From Bog-473 sp963707835 (GTDB taxonomy: Bacteria; Actinomycetota; Acidimicrobiia; Acidimicrobiales; RAAP-2), in NCBI GenBank assembly GCA_963707835.1, contig CAVPRI010000001.1, forward strand, positions 124,001-188,000: a stretch of 64,000 nt of DNA, read 5' to 3'. Position 1 is the first letter of the stretch. Every line of letters begins with the position of its first letter. Shown here in pieces: positions 8,711 through 16,992 of the stretch. A model generated the notes under the pieces. That model searched no databases. It had not been told where the DNA came from and was given only the letters and a program-made list of their open reading frames with translations. A program made the translations under genes and the position numbers.

Positions 8711-8986
8711 TCAGCCGCCGGCGACCGCGGGGACGATGGACAGGGTCTGCCCCTCGGCCACGGGCGTGGCCAGCCCGTCGAGGAACCGCACGTCCTCGTC
8801 GGCCAGGAACACGTTCACGAACCGGCGCAGGTTGCCCGACTCGTCGAAGAGGCGCTCGGCCAGACCCGGGTGGGCCGCGTCGAGGGCCTTGAGGGCTTCC
8901 CCGACGGAGGCCCCGTCCACCTCGATCTCGCCGACCCCGGCGGTCAGGGTGCGCAGCTGGGTGGGGATGCGGACGGTCACACTCAT
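8711..8986 (-). CDS. MoaD/ThiS-family sulfur carrier protein
   Basis: A 91-residue ubiquitin-like protein ending in the Gly-Gly required for adenylation and thiocarboxylation (SIVPAVAGG). The beta-grasp pattern is clear: an N-terminal strand MSVTVRIPTQLR, the helix SVGEALKALDAAHPGLAERL and the FVNVFLADEDVR strand. Its ATG overlaps the stop of the threonine-synthase-like gene (ATGA at 8983-8986), so production is coupled to that PLP enzyme. This recalls the CysO-CysM pairing in mycobacteria, where a sulfur carrier feeds a PLP enzyme, so a role in sulfur amino-acid synthesis is possible. A plain molybdopterin role cannot be excluded. Confidence 0.85.
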   Translation of the reverse strand: MSVTVRIPTQLRTLTAGVGEIEVDGASVGEALKALDAAHPGLAERLFDESGNLRRFVNVFLADEDVRFLDGLATPVAEGQTLSIVPAVAGG

Positions 8987-10255
8987 CGGGGTAGCTCCTC
9001 GTGGTCACGGTTCTCGATTGCGTCGATGGCGGCGTCGAACGCGTCGAGCGTCGGCGCGATGGTGGCTGTGGGGCCGTACCCGGCCACGCCGGTCAGGGCC
9101 TCGACCGTCTTGAGCCCGTGGCCGGTCACCAGCGCGACCACCCGTTCGTCGGGCCGGATGGCCCCCGAGGCCGCCAGCTTGCACAGGGTCGCGATGGTGA
9201 CCCCACCCGCGGTCTCGGCGAAGATGCCCTCGGTCCGGGCCAGCAGGCCGATGGCCTCGATGATCTCGTCGTCGGTCACCGCGGCGCAGCACGCCGCCCG
9301 AGCGACGCACGGCCTCGAGGGCGTACCAGCCGTCCGCCGGGTTGCCGATGGCCAACGACTTGGCGATGGTGTGCGGCTTGACCGGCCGGATGGCGTCGGT
9401 CCCCTCGGCGAACGCCGTGGCGACGGGTGAGCACCCGGCGGGCTGGGCACCCGAGACCCGCACGGCGGGCTCCTCGGGCAGCAGGCCGACCTTTCCCAGC
9501 TCGGCGAACCCCTTGGCCACCTTGGTCAGCTGGCTGCCCGAGCCGACCGGGACCACCACGTGGTCGGGCGCCTGCCAGCCCAGCTGCTCGGCGATCTCGA
9601 AGGCCAGCGTCTTGGACCCCTCGGCGTAGTAGGTGCGCACGTTGACGTTCACGAAGGCCCAGGTCGGGCGCTCGCTGGTCAGCTCGGCACAGAGCCGGTT
9701 GACGTCGTCGTAGGTGCCCTCGACAGCGATCACCCGACCCCCGTACACCGCGGTCATGGTGACCTTGGCCGCCTCGAGGTCGCTCGGGATGAGCACGACG
9801 GAGTCCATGCCGGCCCGGGCGGCGTGGGCGGCCACCGAGTTGGCCAGGTTGCCCGTCGAGGCGCACGCCGCCACTTTGAAGCCGAGCTGGCGCGCCTTGG
9901 TCAGCGCCACCGAGACCACCCGGTCCTTGAACGAGCCCGTGGGGTTGGCCGTGTCGTCCTTGATCCACAGCTCGCCCAGGCCGAGCTCGGCGGCCAGGCG
10001 GTCGGCCCGCACCAGCGGGGTGAAGCCGGCTCCGAGATCGACCGGGTGAGCGTCGACCACCGGGAGCAGGTCCCGGTAGCGCCAGATGGTGCGGGGGCCC
10101 GCCTCGATCCTCTCCCGGCTGATCAGGGCGGCGATGCGCTCGTAGTCGTAGGCCACCTCGAGCGGCCCGAAGCAGTAGTCGCAGACGTGCAGCGCCTCGG
10201 CGGGGTAGGTGCGCCCGCACTCACGACAGCGCAACCCGGTGACGAAATCGACCAT
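8983..10255 (-). CDS. thrC: Threonine synthase (frame broken near 9300)
   Basis: A PLP-dependent beta/gamma-elimination enzyme of the threonine synthase family that converts O-phosphohomoserine to threonine. The N-terminus has a zinc-ribbon-like pair (CRECG and CDYC), followed by the PLP-lysine motif TGSFKDR and the substrate loop CASTGNLANSVAAHAA. After SGG near residue 320 the frame breaks, resuming with AVTDDEIIEAIGLLARTEGI; removing one base near 9300 restores about 424 residues. The ATG at 10255 sits behind GAGGAGGACCC. It is coupled by overlap to the MoaD/ThiS gene, so an alternative sulfur-dependent reaction such as homocysteine or cysteine formation deserves consideration. Confidence 0.85.
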
Positions 10256-10418
10256 GGGTCCTCCTCATCGATCGGGCATTGGCACCTGGTGCGTCTCCAT
10301 CACGAGATGCACTGGTTGCCGCGGCGTCAACGGGCCCGTCCCTCAGTCGCTCTGGATGATGCCGACCATGCTAGCCCGACCTGCGTGAACGCCTCAACGC
10401 GGCCCGGCTGCTTGAATC

Positions 10419-11231
10419 GTGGGCGTGACCCAGACCTTCCACCACGGGGACTTTCCCTCCGGCCCGGTCCTCGAAGCCAAGGTCCGCATGGGCCGGACGG
10501 TGTCGGTGTGCATCCCCGCTCGCGACGAGGGGTCGACCGTGGGCTCGGTGGTCCGGGCCGTGACGCAGCCCTTCGTGACCGCCCACGGCGGCGACGGGCT
10601 GGTGGACGAGGTCATCGTGCTCGACGACGGCTCGGCCGACGACACCGCGGCCCAGGCCAGCCAGGGCGGGGCCGTCGTGGTGCCCGGGCCCGGCGGGCCG
10701 GGGGGCAAGGGGCACGCCATGGCGGCGGCGCTCACCGCGTCGACCGGCGACATCGTCGTGTTCCTCGACGCCGACGTGGCCAACACCGCGCCCGCCTTCA
10801 TCACCGGTCTCCTCGGCCCGCTGCTCACCACCGACCACGTGGCGCTCGTGAAGGGCTTCTACACGCGCCCGCTCAACGGCGAGCCCACCGGCGGCGGCCG
10901 GGTCACCGAGCTGGTGGCCCGCCCCGTGCTCGAGCTGCTCTTCCCCGAGCTGGCGTGGGTCCGCCAACCGCTGGCCGGTGAGACGGCGGCCCACCGCTGG
11001 GTGTTCGAGAAGGTGGGCTTCGCCGACGGCTACGGGGTCGAGGTCGGGCTACTCATCGACGTGGCGCGCCAGCTCGGGCCCGACCGTCTGGCCCAGGTCG
11101 ACCTGGGCGAGCGGGTCCACCGCAACCGGCCGCTCCACCAGCTACGTCCCCAGGCCGTCGACGTCCTGCGGGCCGCCCTCGAGCGCACCGACCCCTCGAC
11201 GCTGCCGCGGCGCTCGATCACCGCGCCGTGA
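10419..11231 (+). CDS. gpgS: Glucosyl-3-phosphoglycerate synthase
   Basis: A 270-residue family GT81 glycosyltransferase. GpgS transfers glucose from an NDP-glucose to 3-phosphoglycerate, the first step to glucosylglycerate and, in mycobacteria, to methylglucose lipopolysaccharides. Visible motifs are the nucleotide-binding start VSVCIPARDEGSTVGSVV, the metal-binding DAD in VVFLDADVAN, and the acceptor-side GFADGYGVEVGLLIDVARQ. The GTG at 10419 gives the usual length; GTG at 10425 is an alternative. Its stop overlaps the next gene's GTG (GTGA at 11228-11231), so both are made together. It is divergent from thrC. Confidence 0.85.
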   Translation: MGVTQTFHHGDFPSGPVLEAKVRMGRTVSVCIPARDEGSTVGSVVRAVTQPFVTAHGGDGLVDEVIVLDDGSADDTAAQASQGGAVVVPGPGGPGGKGHAMAAALTASTGDIVVFLDADVANTAPAFITGLLGPLLTTDHVALVKGFYTRPLNGEPTGGGRVTELVARPVLELLFPELAWVRQPLAGETAAHRWVFEKVGFADGYGVEVGLLIDVARQLGPDRLAQVDLGERVHRNRPLHQLRPQAVDVLRAALERTDPSTLPRRSITAP

Positions 11232-12622
11232 GCGGGACCGTGGTGGTCGTCTCGAACCGGGGACCGCTGACCTTCCGTGCGGGCCCCGACGGGACACCCG
11301 CGCCCGCCCCGATCGGTGGGGGCCTCGCCTCCTCGCTCCACCACCTGCTGGCCGGCACCGGCGCGACGTGGGTCTCGGTGACCATGGGTGCGGCCGATCG
11401 TGAGGCGGTGGACCGAGGCCTCATGACGGCCGACGGCCTCAACCTGCTCCCGGTCGTGATCGACGACGACACCTACCGGCAGGCCTACGACGTCGTGGCC
11501 AACACCACCTTGTGGTATTGCCATCACCACCTCTACGACCTCCCCCACCGCCCGCGCTTCGACCGCCACTGGCGGGCGGCCTGGGAGGGCTACCGGGCCT
11601 ACAACCGGGCCGTGGCCGACGTGGTGGTGGCCCGGGCCGAGCCCGGTGCAGCCGTGCTGGTGCAGGACTACCACTTCTCGCTGCTCGGCGGCATGCTCGC
11701 CGAGGCCCGGCCCGACCTGCGCACCGTCCATTTCCTCCACACCCCCTTCGCCGATCCGTCCATGCTCGGGGTACTCCCCGACACCGTGCTCGACGAGCTG
11801 CTCGAGGGCATGGCCGGCTACGGCGCCTGCGGCTTTCACTGCTCGGCCTGGGAGGCGGGGTTCACCGCCTGCTATGCGGCCGCCGGGCGGCGACCGCCCC
11901 CCACCTTCGTGGCCCCTCTGGGTCCCGATCCGGGGCTCCTGGCCGAGGAGGGCGCCACCGGCGCGGTCGGGGCGGCGGCGGCGGCGCTGCGGGTCGAGGT
12001 GGGCGACCGGCGCATCGTCGCAAGGAGCGACCGCATGGAGCCCTCCAAGAACATCGTGCGCGGCATGCTCGCCTTCGAGGAGCTGCTCATGACCCATCCC
12101 GAGTGGCGGGGCCGGGTCGTGCACCTGGCCTCGGCCTACCCCTCACGCCAGGGGCTGGCCGAGTACCTCGCCTACGGGGCGGACGTGGTGCACACGGCCG
12201 AGCGGATCAACCACACCCACGGTTCCCCGGCCGAGGGGTGGGTCCCCATCGTGCTCTCGGTGGAGGACGACCGGTCGCGCTCGCTGGCCGCGCTGGCGAT
12301 CTGCGACGTCCTGCTGGTCAACCCGGTGCGCGACGGGCTGAACCTGGTGGCCAAGGAAGGACCCCTGCTCAGCACGGCGGACGCGGTCCTGGTCCTCTCC
12401 CGCCAGGCCGGGGCCTGGGAGGAGCTGGCCCTGGGCGGGCGCGGGGCCATCGGGGTGAACCCCTTCGACGTGGTGGCCACCGCCGAGGCGGTGCACACCG
12501 CCCTGTGCATGGGTCCCGCCGAGAGGGCCGAGCGGGCGGCCGCGCTCCGGACGGCCGTGACCGGGCGCACGGCGGCCCACTGGTGGGAGGACCAGCTGGC
12601 TGCCGCAGCCGCTCACGGCTGA
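11228..12622 (+). CDS. GT20 glycosyltransferase (trehalose-6-phosphate synthase-like)
   Basis: A 464-residue member of family GT20, best known for OtsA, which joins UDP-glucose and glucose-6-phosphate. Family signatures are VVVVSNRGPLTF at the N-terminus, the W-x-G loop WVSVTMG, LVQDYHFSLLGGML and VHFLHTPFADPS, and the UDP-binding VNPVRDGLNLVAKEG. It is coupled to gpgS and convergent with an otsB-like phosphatase 7 bp away, so either trehalose or another phosphorylated glucoside is made. Because it shares an operon with GpgS and not with OtsB, an acceptor other than glucose-6-phosphate (GT20 also includes glucosylglycerol-phosphate synthases) is possible. Confidence 0.82.
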   Translation: MSGTVVVVSNRGPLTFRAGPDGTPAPAPIGGGLASSLHHLLAGTGATWVSVTMGAADREAVDRGLMTADGLNLLPVVIDDDTYRQAYDVVANTTLWYCHHHLYDLPHRPRFDRHWRAAWEGYRAYNRAVADVVVARAEPGAAVLVQDYHFSLLGGMLAEARPDLRTVHFLHTPFADPSMLGVLPDTVLDELLEGMAGYGACGFHCSAWEAGFTACYAAAGRRPPPTFVAPLGPDPGLLAEEGATGAVGAAAAALRVEVGDRRIVARSDRMEPSKNIVRGMLAFEELLMTHPEWRGRVVHLASAYPSRQGLAEYLAYGADVVHTAERINHTHGSPAEGWVPIVLSVEDDRSRSLAALAICDVLLVNPVRDGLNLVAKEGPLLSTADAVLVLSRQAGAWEELALGGRGAIGVNPFDVVATAEAVHTALCMGPAERAERAAALRTAVTGRTAAHWWEDQLAAAAAHG

Positions 12623-12629
12623 CCCGGCG

Positions 12630-13457
12630 TCACCGCACTGGGCGCGCCGCGTCCGCGAGGCGCCACAGGAGCTCCACCGCGCCCGTGGCCCCCTCGACCC
12701 TGACGTCGGCCGCGGCGGCCACCTCGGCGGGGCTCTCGGCGTCGACCGCGGCGATGCGCGCGGTGTGCAGGCGGTGCCCGTCGGGGCCCCGGAGCTCTCC
12801 GAGGGCGGCGAAGGTCGGGAGGTCGCCCATGTCGTCGCCGAAGGCGGCGACGGCGAGGAGCGCCGCCGCGCCGGGCCGCTCGTCGTGCTCGGCGACCAGC
12901 GAGCGCACGACCGTGCCCTTGTCGACGTGCACGGGAGGCCGCAGCTCGCGCTCGGCGCGACCCTGGTGCACGGCCAGGCCGTGGGCGTCCTGCTGGCGCT
13001 CGGCGAAAGCCAGGACCCAGGTGCGTTGCTCGGGCGCCCGGCGCCAGTGCAGGGTCACCGTGAGCCCCTTGGGCTCGACGTACACGCCGTCGGGCGCCTC
13101 GGCGCGGGCCTCGGCCACCACGGACTCGATCACGGCCGCCCAGGCGTCGTGCTCCGGGCCGCGCAGCGCCTGCTCGAGACCGTAGAGCCCGGCGAGCACC
13201 ACCCCACCGGGCTCCCCGAGGGCATCGGCGAGGAAGGCCGTGGGACGTCCCGATACCACGGCGACCAGGGCGAACACCCCGGCTAGCTCGCCCAGGAGCG
13301 CCGGGACACCGGGCAATGGCCTCGCCGCACGGGGGTCCGCCACGACGGCCGCGAGGGTTCCGTCGAAGTCGAGGAACATGGCCGCCCGTTCCGGCGCGGC
13401 CACCAGCGGGAGGAGGGACGCCGGGATCTCGGCGCCCGCGGGGTGCGCCGAGGGCAC
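12630..13457 (-). CDS. otsB: Trehalose-phosphatase-like HAD hydrolase
   Basis: A 275-residue HAD-superfamily phosphatase. Motif I is MFLDFDGTLAAVV near residues 27-39, motif II the serine in VVSGRP, the conserved lysine lies in HVDKGTVVRSL, and motif IV is AFGDDMGDLPTF. This set is typical of OtsB, which removes phosphate from trehalose-6-phosphate. The same fold could dephosphorylate glucosyl-3-phosphoglycerate from GpgS. It starts at GTG 13457, one base after the stop of the LytR_C gene, and ends 7 bp from the convergent GT20 gene. Confidence 0.8.
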   Translation of the reverse strand: MPSAHPAGAEIPASLLPLVAAPERAAMFLDFDGTLAAVVADPRAARPLPGVPALLGELAGVFALVAVVSGRPTAFLADALGEPGGVVLAGLYGLEQALRGPEHDAWAAVIESVVAEARAEAPDGVYVEPKGLTVTLHWRRAPEQRTWVLAFAERQQDAHGLAVHQGRAERELRPPVHVDKGTVVRSLVAEHDERPGAAALLAVAAFGDDMGDLPTFAALGELRGPDGHRLHTARIAAVDAESPAEVAAAADVRVEGATGAVELLWRLADAARPVR

Positions 13458-13458
13458 C

Positions 13459-14058
13459 TCAGGTTCCCGCGGTGGTGGTCGTCGACGTGGTGGCCAGGTC
13501 GGAGCCGATGACCACGACGACGTCGGTCCCGGTCACCCCGCTGACCGGGACCGCTGCGGTGAGGGGGAGGACCTGGCTCGACTTGACACCGATGGACGAG
13601 GCGATGGACGCGGCCGCCGCCTGCTGACCGGTGGCGTAGTACACCGCGGACGTCGTCTGGGGCAACGTGGTGTCAACCGGCGTCTTCATGTTCCAGCCGC
13701 CGCCACCGATGATGGTGCTGTAGTGCGCGGCCAGCCCGCTGGTGCTGGTCCCGTTGGCCACCACCACGCTGACCGAGCCGTGAGCCACCGTCGTGGTGGT
13801 GGCGCTACCCGAGGCCTGATGGTGCGTGGTCGTGGTGGTCGACGCCGGAGCGGTGGTGGTGGACCCACCCGGAGCCGTCGTGGTGGTGCTCGCCACCGTC
13901 GTGGGTGTCGTCGTCGTGGTGGGTGTCGTGCTCACGCTCGGGCGGGTCCCGACCGCCACCAGCACGGCCACCGCCACGACGAAGCCCACCAGGACCGCGG
14001 CCGCCCGCGGCAGGGACAGCGCTCCGGACATCCCCGAATGCGGCTGCTCGGTCTCCAT
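13459..14058 (-). CDS. Membrane-anchored LytR C-terminal domain protein
   Basis: A 199-residue protein with a cytoplasmic start, one transmembrane helix (AAVLVGFVVAVAVLVAVG, about residues 20-37), a long Thr/Ser/Pro linker, and a C-terminal LytR_C domain (VSVVVANGTSTSGLAAHYS ... YYATGQQAAAASIASSI). The low-complexity Thr linker looks like a cell-wall spacer and could be glycosylated. LytR_C domains accompany wall-polymer ligases, but the catalytic LytR-CpsA-Psr domain is missing, so the role is unknown. I chose the ATG at 14058; an upstream GTG would add 11 residues. It precedes the phosphatase gene by one base. Confidence 0.75.
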   Translation of the reverse strand: METEQPHSGMSGALSLPRAAAVLVGFVVAVAVLVAVGTRPSVSTTPTTTTTPTTVASTTTTAPGGSTTTAPASTTTTTHHQASGSATTTTVAHGSVSVVVANGTSTSGLAAHYSTIIGGGGWNMKTPVDTTLPQTTSAVYYATGQQAAAASIASSIGVKSSQVLPLTAAVPVSGVTGTDVVVVIGSDLATTSTTTTAGT

Positions 14059-14153
14059 CAGCGACCAGCCTGCCGTGCCCCCTCCCCCCATGCAAGCCTT
14101 TCCGCAGGTCGCCGCCGGGTCGGGCAGGGGCGGACCGGTAGTGTTGGCGCCAC

Positions 14154-14226
14154 GCCCGAGTAGCTCAGTCGGTAGAGCGCTTCACTTGTAATGAAGATGT
14201 CGCGGGTTCGATTCCTGCCTCGGGCT
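14154..14226 (+). tRNA. tRNA-Thr (anticodon TGT)
   Basis: The 73-nt cloverleaf is complete. The acceptor stem GCCCGAG pairs with CTCGGGC, the D-arm is GCTCAGTCGGTAGAGC, the anticodon arm CTTCA-CTTGTAA-TGAAG shows anticodon TGT, and the T-arm is GCGGG-TTCGATT-CCTGC. The discriminator base is T and no CCA is encoded. It reads ACA codons and possibly other threonine codons by wobble. Confidence 0.95.
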
Positions 14227-14232
14227 CGGCAT

Positions 14233-15141
14233 TCATCGACCGGAGCGGTCACTGTGCGCCCCCCGCTGGCGGGCCACCTCGAAGCAGCCCACTGCCCCGG
14301 CGGCGCCCACGTTGAGGGAGGGCAGCGACCCGTGTTGGGGGATGGCGGCCACCACGTCACAGCGCCGCCGCACCAGCGGTGCCAGGCCCTTCTCCTCGCT
14401 GCCCACCACGAGTGCCACCGGCCCCTCCCCGAGCCGCAGCTCGTAGAGGGACTGTGCGGACTCCCCGGCCAACCCGACCGACCAGACGCCGTGGGCGCGG
14501 AGCTGCTCGAGCGCGGTGGGCACCCCACCGACGAGCGCGAACGGCAGGTGCTCGATGGCGCCCGCCGCCGTCTTGGTGACCGTGGGCGAGAGCCGGGCCG
14601 AGCGGTGGCGGGGCAGCACCACCCCGGTCACACCGGCGCACTCGGCACTCCGCAGGAGTGCACCGAGATTGCGCGGGTCGGTGATGCCGGCTGCCACTAG
14701 GAGGAACGGGGCCGTGCCCCCGGCGGGCGACGTGCACAGCTCCTCGAGGGTGACCGGCTCGAGCGGGCGGGCCAGGGCCAGCACTCCCTGCGGTGATTCG
14801 GTGCGCGCCTGTGCGTCCAGGCGCGCCCGCGGCACGGTCTCGACCGGGACGCGCAGGCGCGCCGCCAGCTCCTCGATCCGGTCCAGGAGCGGGGAGGGCT
14901 CCTGCTCCTCGGCCAGCACGATCCGGCGCACGGTGCGGCGCCCGACCCTCAGGAGCTCGAGCACGGCGCGGCGGCCCTCCACCTGGTCGCCTCCGAGGTC
15001 GCCGCGCCCTCCCTGGCGGGAACGTGGGCCTGCTGGCGCGGCCCCGTCCTGACTCCGGTCCCGGCTGCGCCCTTGACGTGCCGCGGTGCCCGGACGGGGG
15101 GCGCCACGGCGCGGCGCCGGGCGGGCGGGGTGCCGGCTCAC
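14233..15141 (-). CDS. rlmB: 23S rRNA 2'-O-ribose methyltransferase (TrmH/RlmB family)
   Basis: A 302-residue SPOUT methyltransferase. A basic, disordered N-terminal tail of about 50 residues precedes the substrate-binding domain (VEGRRAVLELLRVG), followed by the SAM-binding trefoil knot with the three family motifs: GITDPRNLGALLRSAE, ALVVGSEEKGLAPL and IPQHGSLPSLNVGAAGAV. RlmB methylates the ribose of G2251 in 23S rRNA; other TrmH-like targets are possible. The GTG at 15141 overlaps the ispF stop. It is the last gene of the carD-ispD-ispF-rlmB run, the same neighbourhood as in mycobacteria. Confidence 0.88.
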   Translation of the reverse strand: MSRHPARPAPRRGAPRPGTAARQGRSRDRSQDGAAPAGPRSRQGGRGDLGGDQVEGRRAVLELLRVGRRTVRRIVLAEEQEPSPLLDRIEELAARLRVPVETVPRARLDAQARTESPQGVLALARPLEPVTLEELCTSPAGGTAPFLLVAAGITDPRNLGALLRSAECAGVTGVVLPRHRSARLSPTVTKTAAGAIEHLPFALVGGVPTALEQLRAHGVWSVGLAGESAQSLYELRLGEGPVALVVGSEEKGLAPLVRRRCDVVAAIPQHGSLPSLNVGAAGAVGCFEVARQRGAHSDRSGR

Positions 15142-15609
15142 CGGCGCTCCATCAGCACGACGGCCAGGCAGGCGATGCCCTCGGCCCGCCCCAGCGCCCC
15201 GATCCCCTCCGCCCGCGTGGCCTTGACCGACACTGGCGCCGTCGAGCACGGCGCTCAACCGCTCCACCATGGCCCCGGTGTACGGAGCCAGCCGGGGGGT
15301 GTCCGCGATGACGGTGCAGTCGGCATTGGCGCACCCGAAGCCCTCCTCGGCGGCCATCCGCATCACCTCGGCCAGCAGCGCCACGCTGTCGGCTCCCTCC
15401 CATGCAGGGTCCGTGTCGGGGAAATGGCGGCCGAGATCGCCCAGGCCCATCGCACCGAGGACGGCGTCGGCCAGTGCGTGGCACACGGCGTCGGCGTCGC
15501 TGTGGCCGCCCAGTCCGCGCGCACCCTCGATCACGACGCCGCCGAGCACCAGCGGGCGATGCGGGTCCTCGGAGAAGCGGTGCACGTCGATCCCCTGTCC
15601 GATGCGCAC
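15138..15609 (-). CDS. ispF: 2-C-methyl-D-erythritol 2,4-cyclodiphosphate synthase (frame broken near 15232)
   Basis: IspF closes the cyclic diphosphate in the non-mevalonate isoprenoid pathway. The metal ligands are visible as GIDVHRF at the N-terminus and GGHSDADAVCHALADA, with HFPDTDPAW following. One extra base near 15232 shifts the frame just before the conserved ending KATRAEGIGALGRAEGIACL, which then reads to TGA at 15138. Corrected length is about 156 residues, normal for the family. The GTG at 15609 follows the ispD stop by 2 bp, and the stop overlaps the rlmB start. Confidence 0.9.
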
Positions 15610-15611
15610 GC

Positions 15612-16299
15612 TCAGTCCCTCCCCTCGTCGCTCGCGCCGGTGGGGACCCGCCGGTCCAGCACCCGCTGCGCCACGTCGAGGTCGCCCGGCGTCGTGATCT
15701 TGAGGTTCTCGGGGTCGCCGGGCACCACGCGGACCCGCCCTCCCGCAGCCTCGACCATCATGGCGTCGTCGGTGGCGGACGGGTCCGGGGCGGCGTGCGC
15801 CTGCCGGAGGATCGCGGCCCGGAACGCCTGGGGGGTCTGGACCGCCACCAGCGTCCGCCGGGACGGCGTGCTGACCACCCATCCCTCCTCGTCCACGACC
15901 TTGATCGTGTCACCCGGCGACTGACCGGGCACGACCCCGGCCACGTCCTCGTCGGCCAGCGCGCCGAGGACGGCCTCGAACAGGGCGCGCCCCGAGCACC
16001 GGGCGCGCCGCGTCGTGGACCACGATCACCTCCGCGTCAGCGGGGACGGCGGCGAGCCCGCAGCGCACCGACTCGGCCCGCGTCGATCCGCCGGCCACCA
16101 CGGTATCGGCGCCGAAACGAGCGTTCCCGTGCTCATCGGGTCCGGCCGGGAGGACCAGGACGACACCGGCCGAGACGGCCCGGCAGGCCTCGACGGCCCA
16201 TTCCAGCACCGGGCGCCCCGCCAGCAGCGCGAACTGCTTGAGGGACCCGAACCGCGCGCCGGCGCCACCGGCCACGACGATGGACCACACCACGGGCAT
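15612..16299 (-). CDS. ispD: 2-C-methyl-D-erythritol 4-phosphate cytidylyltransferase (frame broken near 15998)
   Basis: IspD attaches CMP to methylerythritol phosphate in the non-mevalonate pathway. The start MPVVWSIVVAGGAGARFG carries the nucleotide-binding glycine loop, followed by LPAGPDEH and the metal-binding VHDAARP. One extra G in a GGGG run near 15998 breaks the frame after this motif; the rest (ALFEAVLGALADED and LKITTPGDLDVAQRVL) continues to TGA at 15612. The corrected length of about 228 residues is typical. It lies 34 bp downstream of carD and directly precedes ispF. Confidence 0.9.
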
Positions 16300-16333
16300 T
16301 GGGGAAGGGGCGGCGGGGCGACCGGCGGACGGA

Positions 16334-16813
16334 TCAGGTGAGCGCGTCGTTCAGACGCTGCTCGGCCGCCTCCTCGTCCACGTTCAGGGCGAAGGTCAAC
16401 TCCGAGACCAGGATCTGACGGGCCCGCTGCAGCATCCGCTTCTCTCCAGCCGAGAGGCCCTTGTCCTTGTCCCGGATGGAGAGGTTCCGCACCACCTCGG
16501 CCACCTGGTAGATGTCCCCCGAGCGCAGCTTCTCCGAGTGGTTCTTGTAGCGCCGCGACCAGTTGGTCGGCATGCGCGCTTCCTTCTTGCGCAGGACGGC
16601 GAAGACCTCCTCGACCTCCTCATCGTTGATCACCTCACGCAGGCCCACGCCCTCGGTGTTGTCCGCCGGCACGTTGAGGATCAGATCCCCGTAGGCGAGG
16701 CGTAGGACCAGGTATTCGCGCTTCTCGCCGAAGGCGACCTTGGTCTCACGCTTCTCGATGACGGCGGCCCCGTGATGGGGGTAGACGACTTTGTCTCCGA
16801 CCTTGAAGGACAC
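16334..16813 (-). CDS. carD: CarD-family RNA polymerase-binding transcription regulator
   Basis: A 159-residue protein starting SFKVGDKVVYPHHGAAVIEK, the RNA-polymerase-interacting Tudor-like domain, followed by the helical DNA-binding domain containing the conserved tryptophan segment MPTNWSRRYKNH. CarD binds the RNAP beta subunit, stabilises open promoter complexes and boosts rRNA transcription in actinobacteria. I chose the GTG at 16813 because it matches the canonical N-terminus; the frame is open up to 16918. A structured leader lies directly upstream. carD leads an operon with ispD, ispF and rlmB. Confidence 0.93.
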   Translation of the reverse strand: MSFKVGDKVVYPHHGAAVIEKRETKVAFGEKREYLVLRLAYGDLILNVPADNTEGVGLREVINDEEVEEVFAVLRKKEARMPTNWSRRYKNHSEKLRSGDIYQVAEVVRNLSIRDKDKGLSAGEKRMLQRARQILVSELTFALNVDEEAAEQRLNDALT

Positions 16814-16857
16814 AGGACTCAGGGCTCCCTTGGTGGATCGACGCTCGTGATCGGCGT

Positions 16858-16887
16858 CGTCCGCACGAACACGGCGACGTGCGGACG
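16858..16887 (-). promoter_or_regulatory. Leader hairpin upstream of carD
   Basis: CGTCCGCACG (16858-16867) and CGTGCGGACG (16878-16887) form a perfect 10-bp stem around a 10-nt loop. It lies between the probable carD promoter and the GTG at 16813, about 45 nt before the start, so it would be part of the 5' leader. A role in mRNA stability, attenuation or regulator binding is inferred from position only. Confidence 0.5.
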
Positions 16888-16933
16888 GTGGGTTTCGGGG
16901 GCCACCGGGACGGGACACGGCCGTCTCGCGGTG

Positions 16934-16955
16934 GCGTTCTATTTTAGCAGAACGC
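16934..16955 (-). promoter_or_regulatory. Probable carD promoter with -10 box inside an inverted repeat
   Basis: On the minus strand GCGTTCT and AGAACGC are perfect inverted arms flanking GCTAAAAT, so a good -10 hexamer (TAAAAT) occupies the centre of a 22-bp palindrome. It sits between the disA stop at 16993 and the leader hairpin. A repressor or activator dimer covering the -10 is a reasonable inference; it may also act as a weak hairpin for disA mRNA. Confidence 0.5.
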
Positions 16956-16992
16956 CGGCGGGACCGATCCCCGCTCCCTGGAGCTGCGCCCC

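Noticed and set aside
10256..10418. Riboswitch or attenuator before thrC
   Set aside because: A hairpin with one mismatch is present (GTGC.TCTC arms) but no recognisable riboswitch core, and the gap is a normal divergent promoter region.
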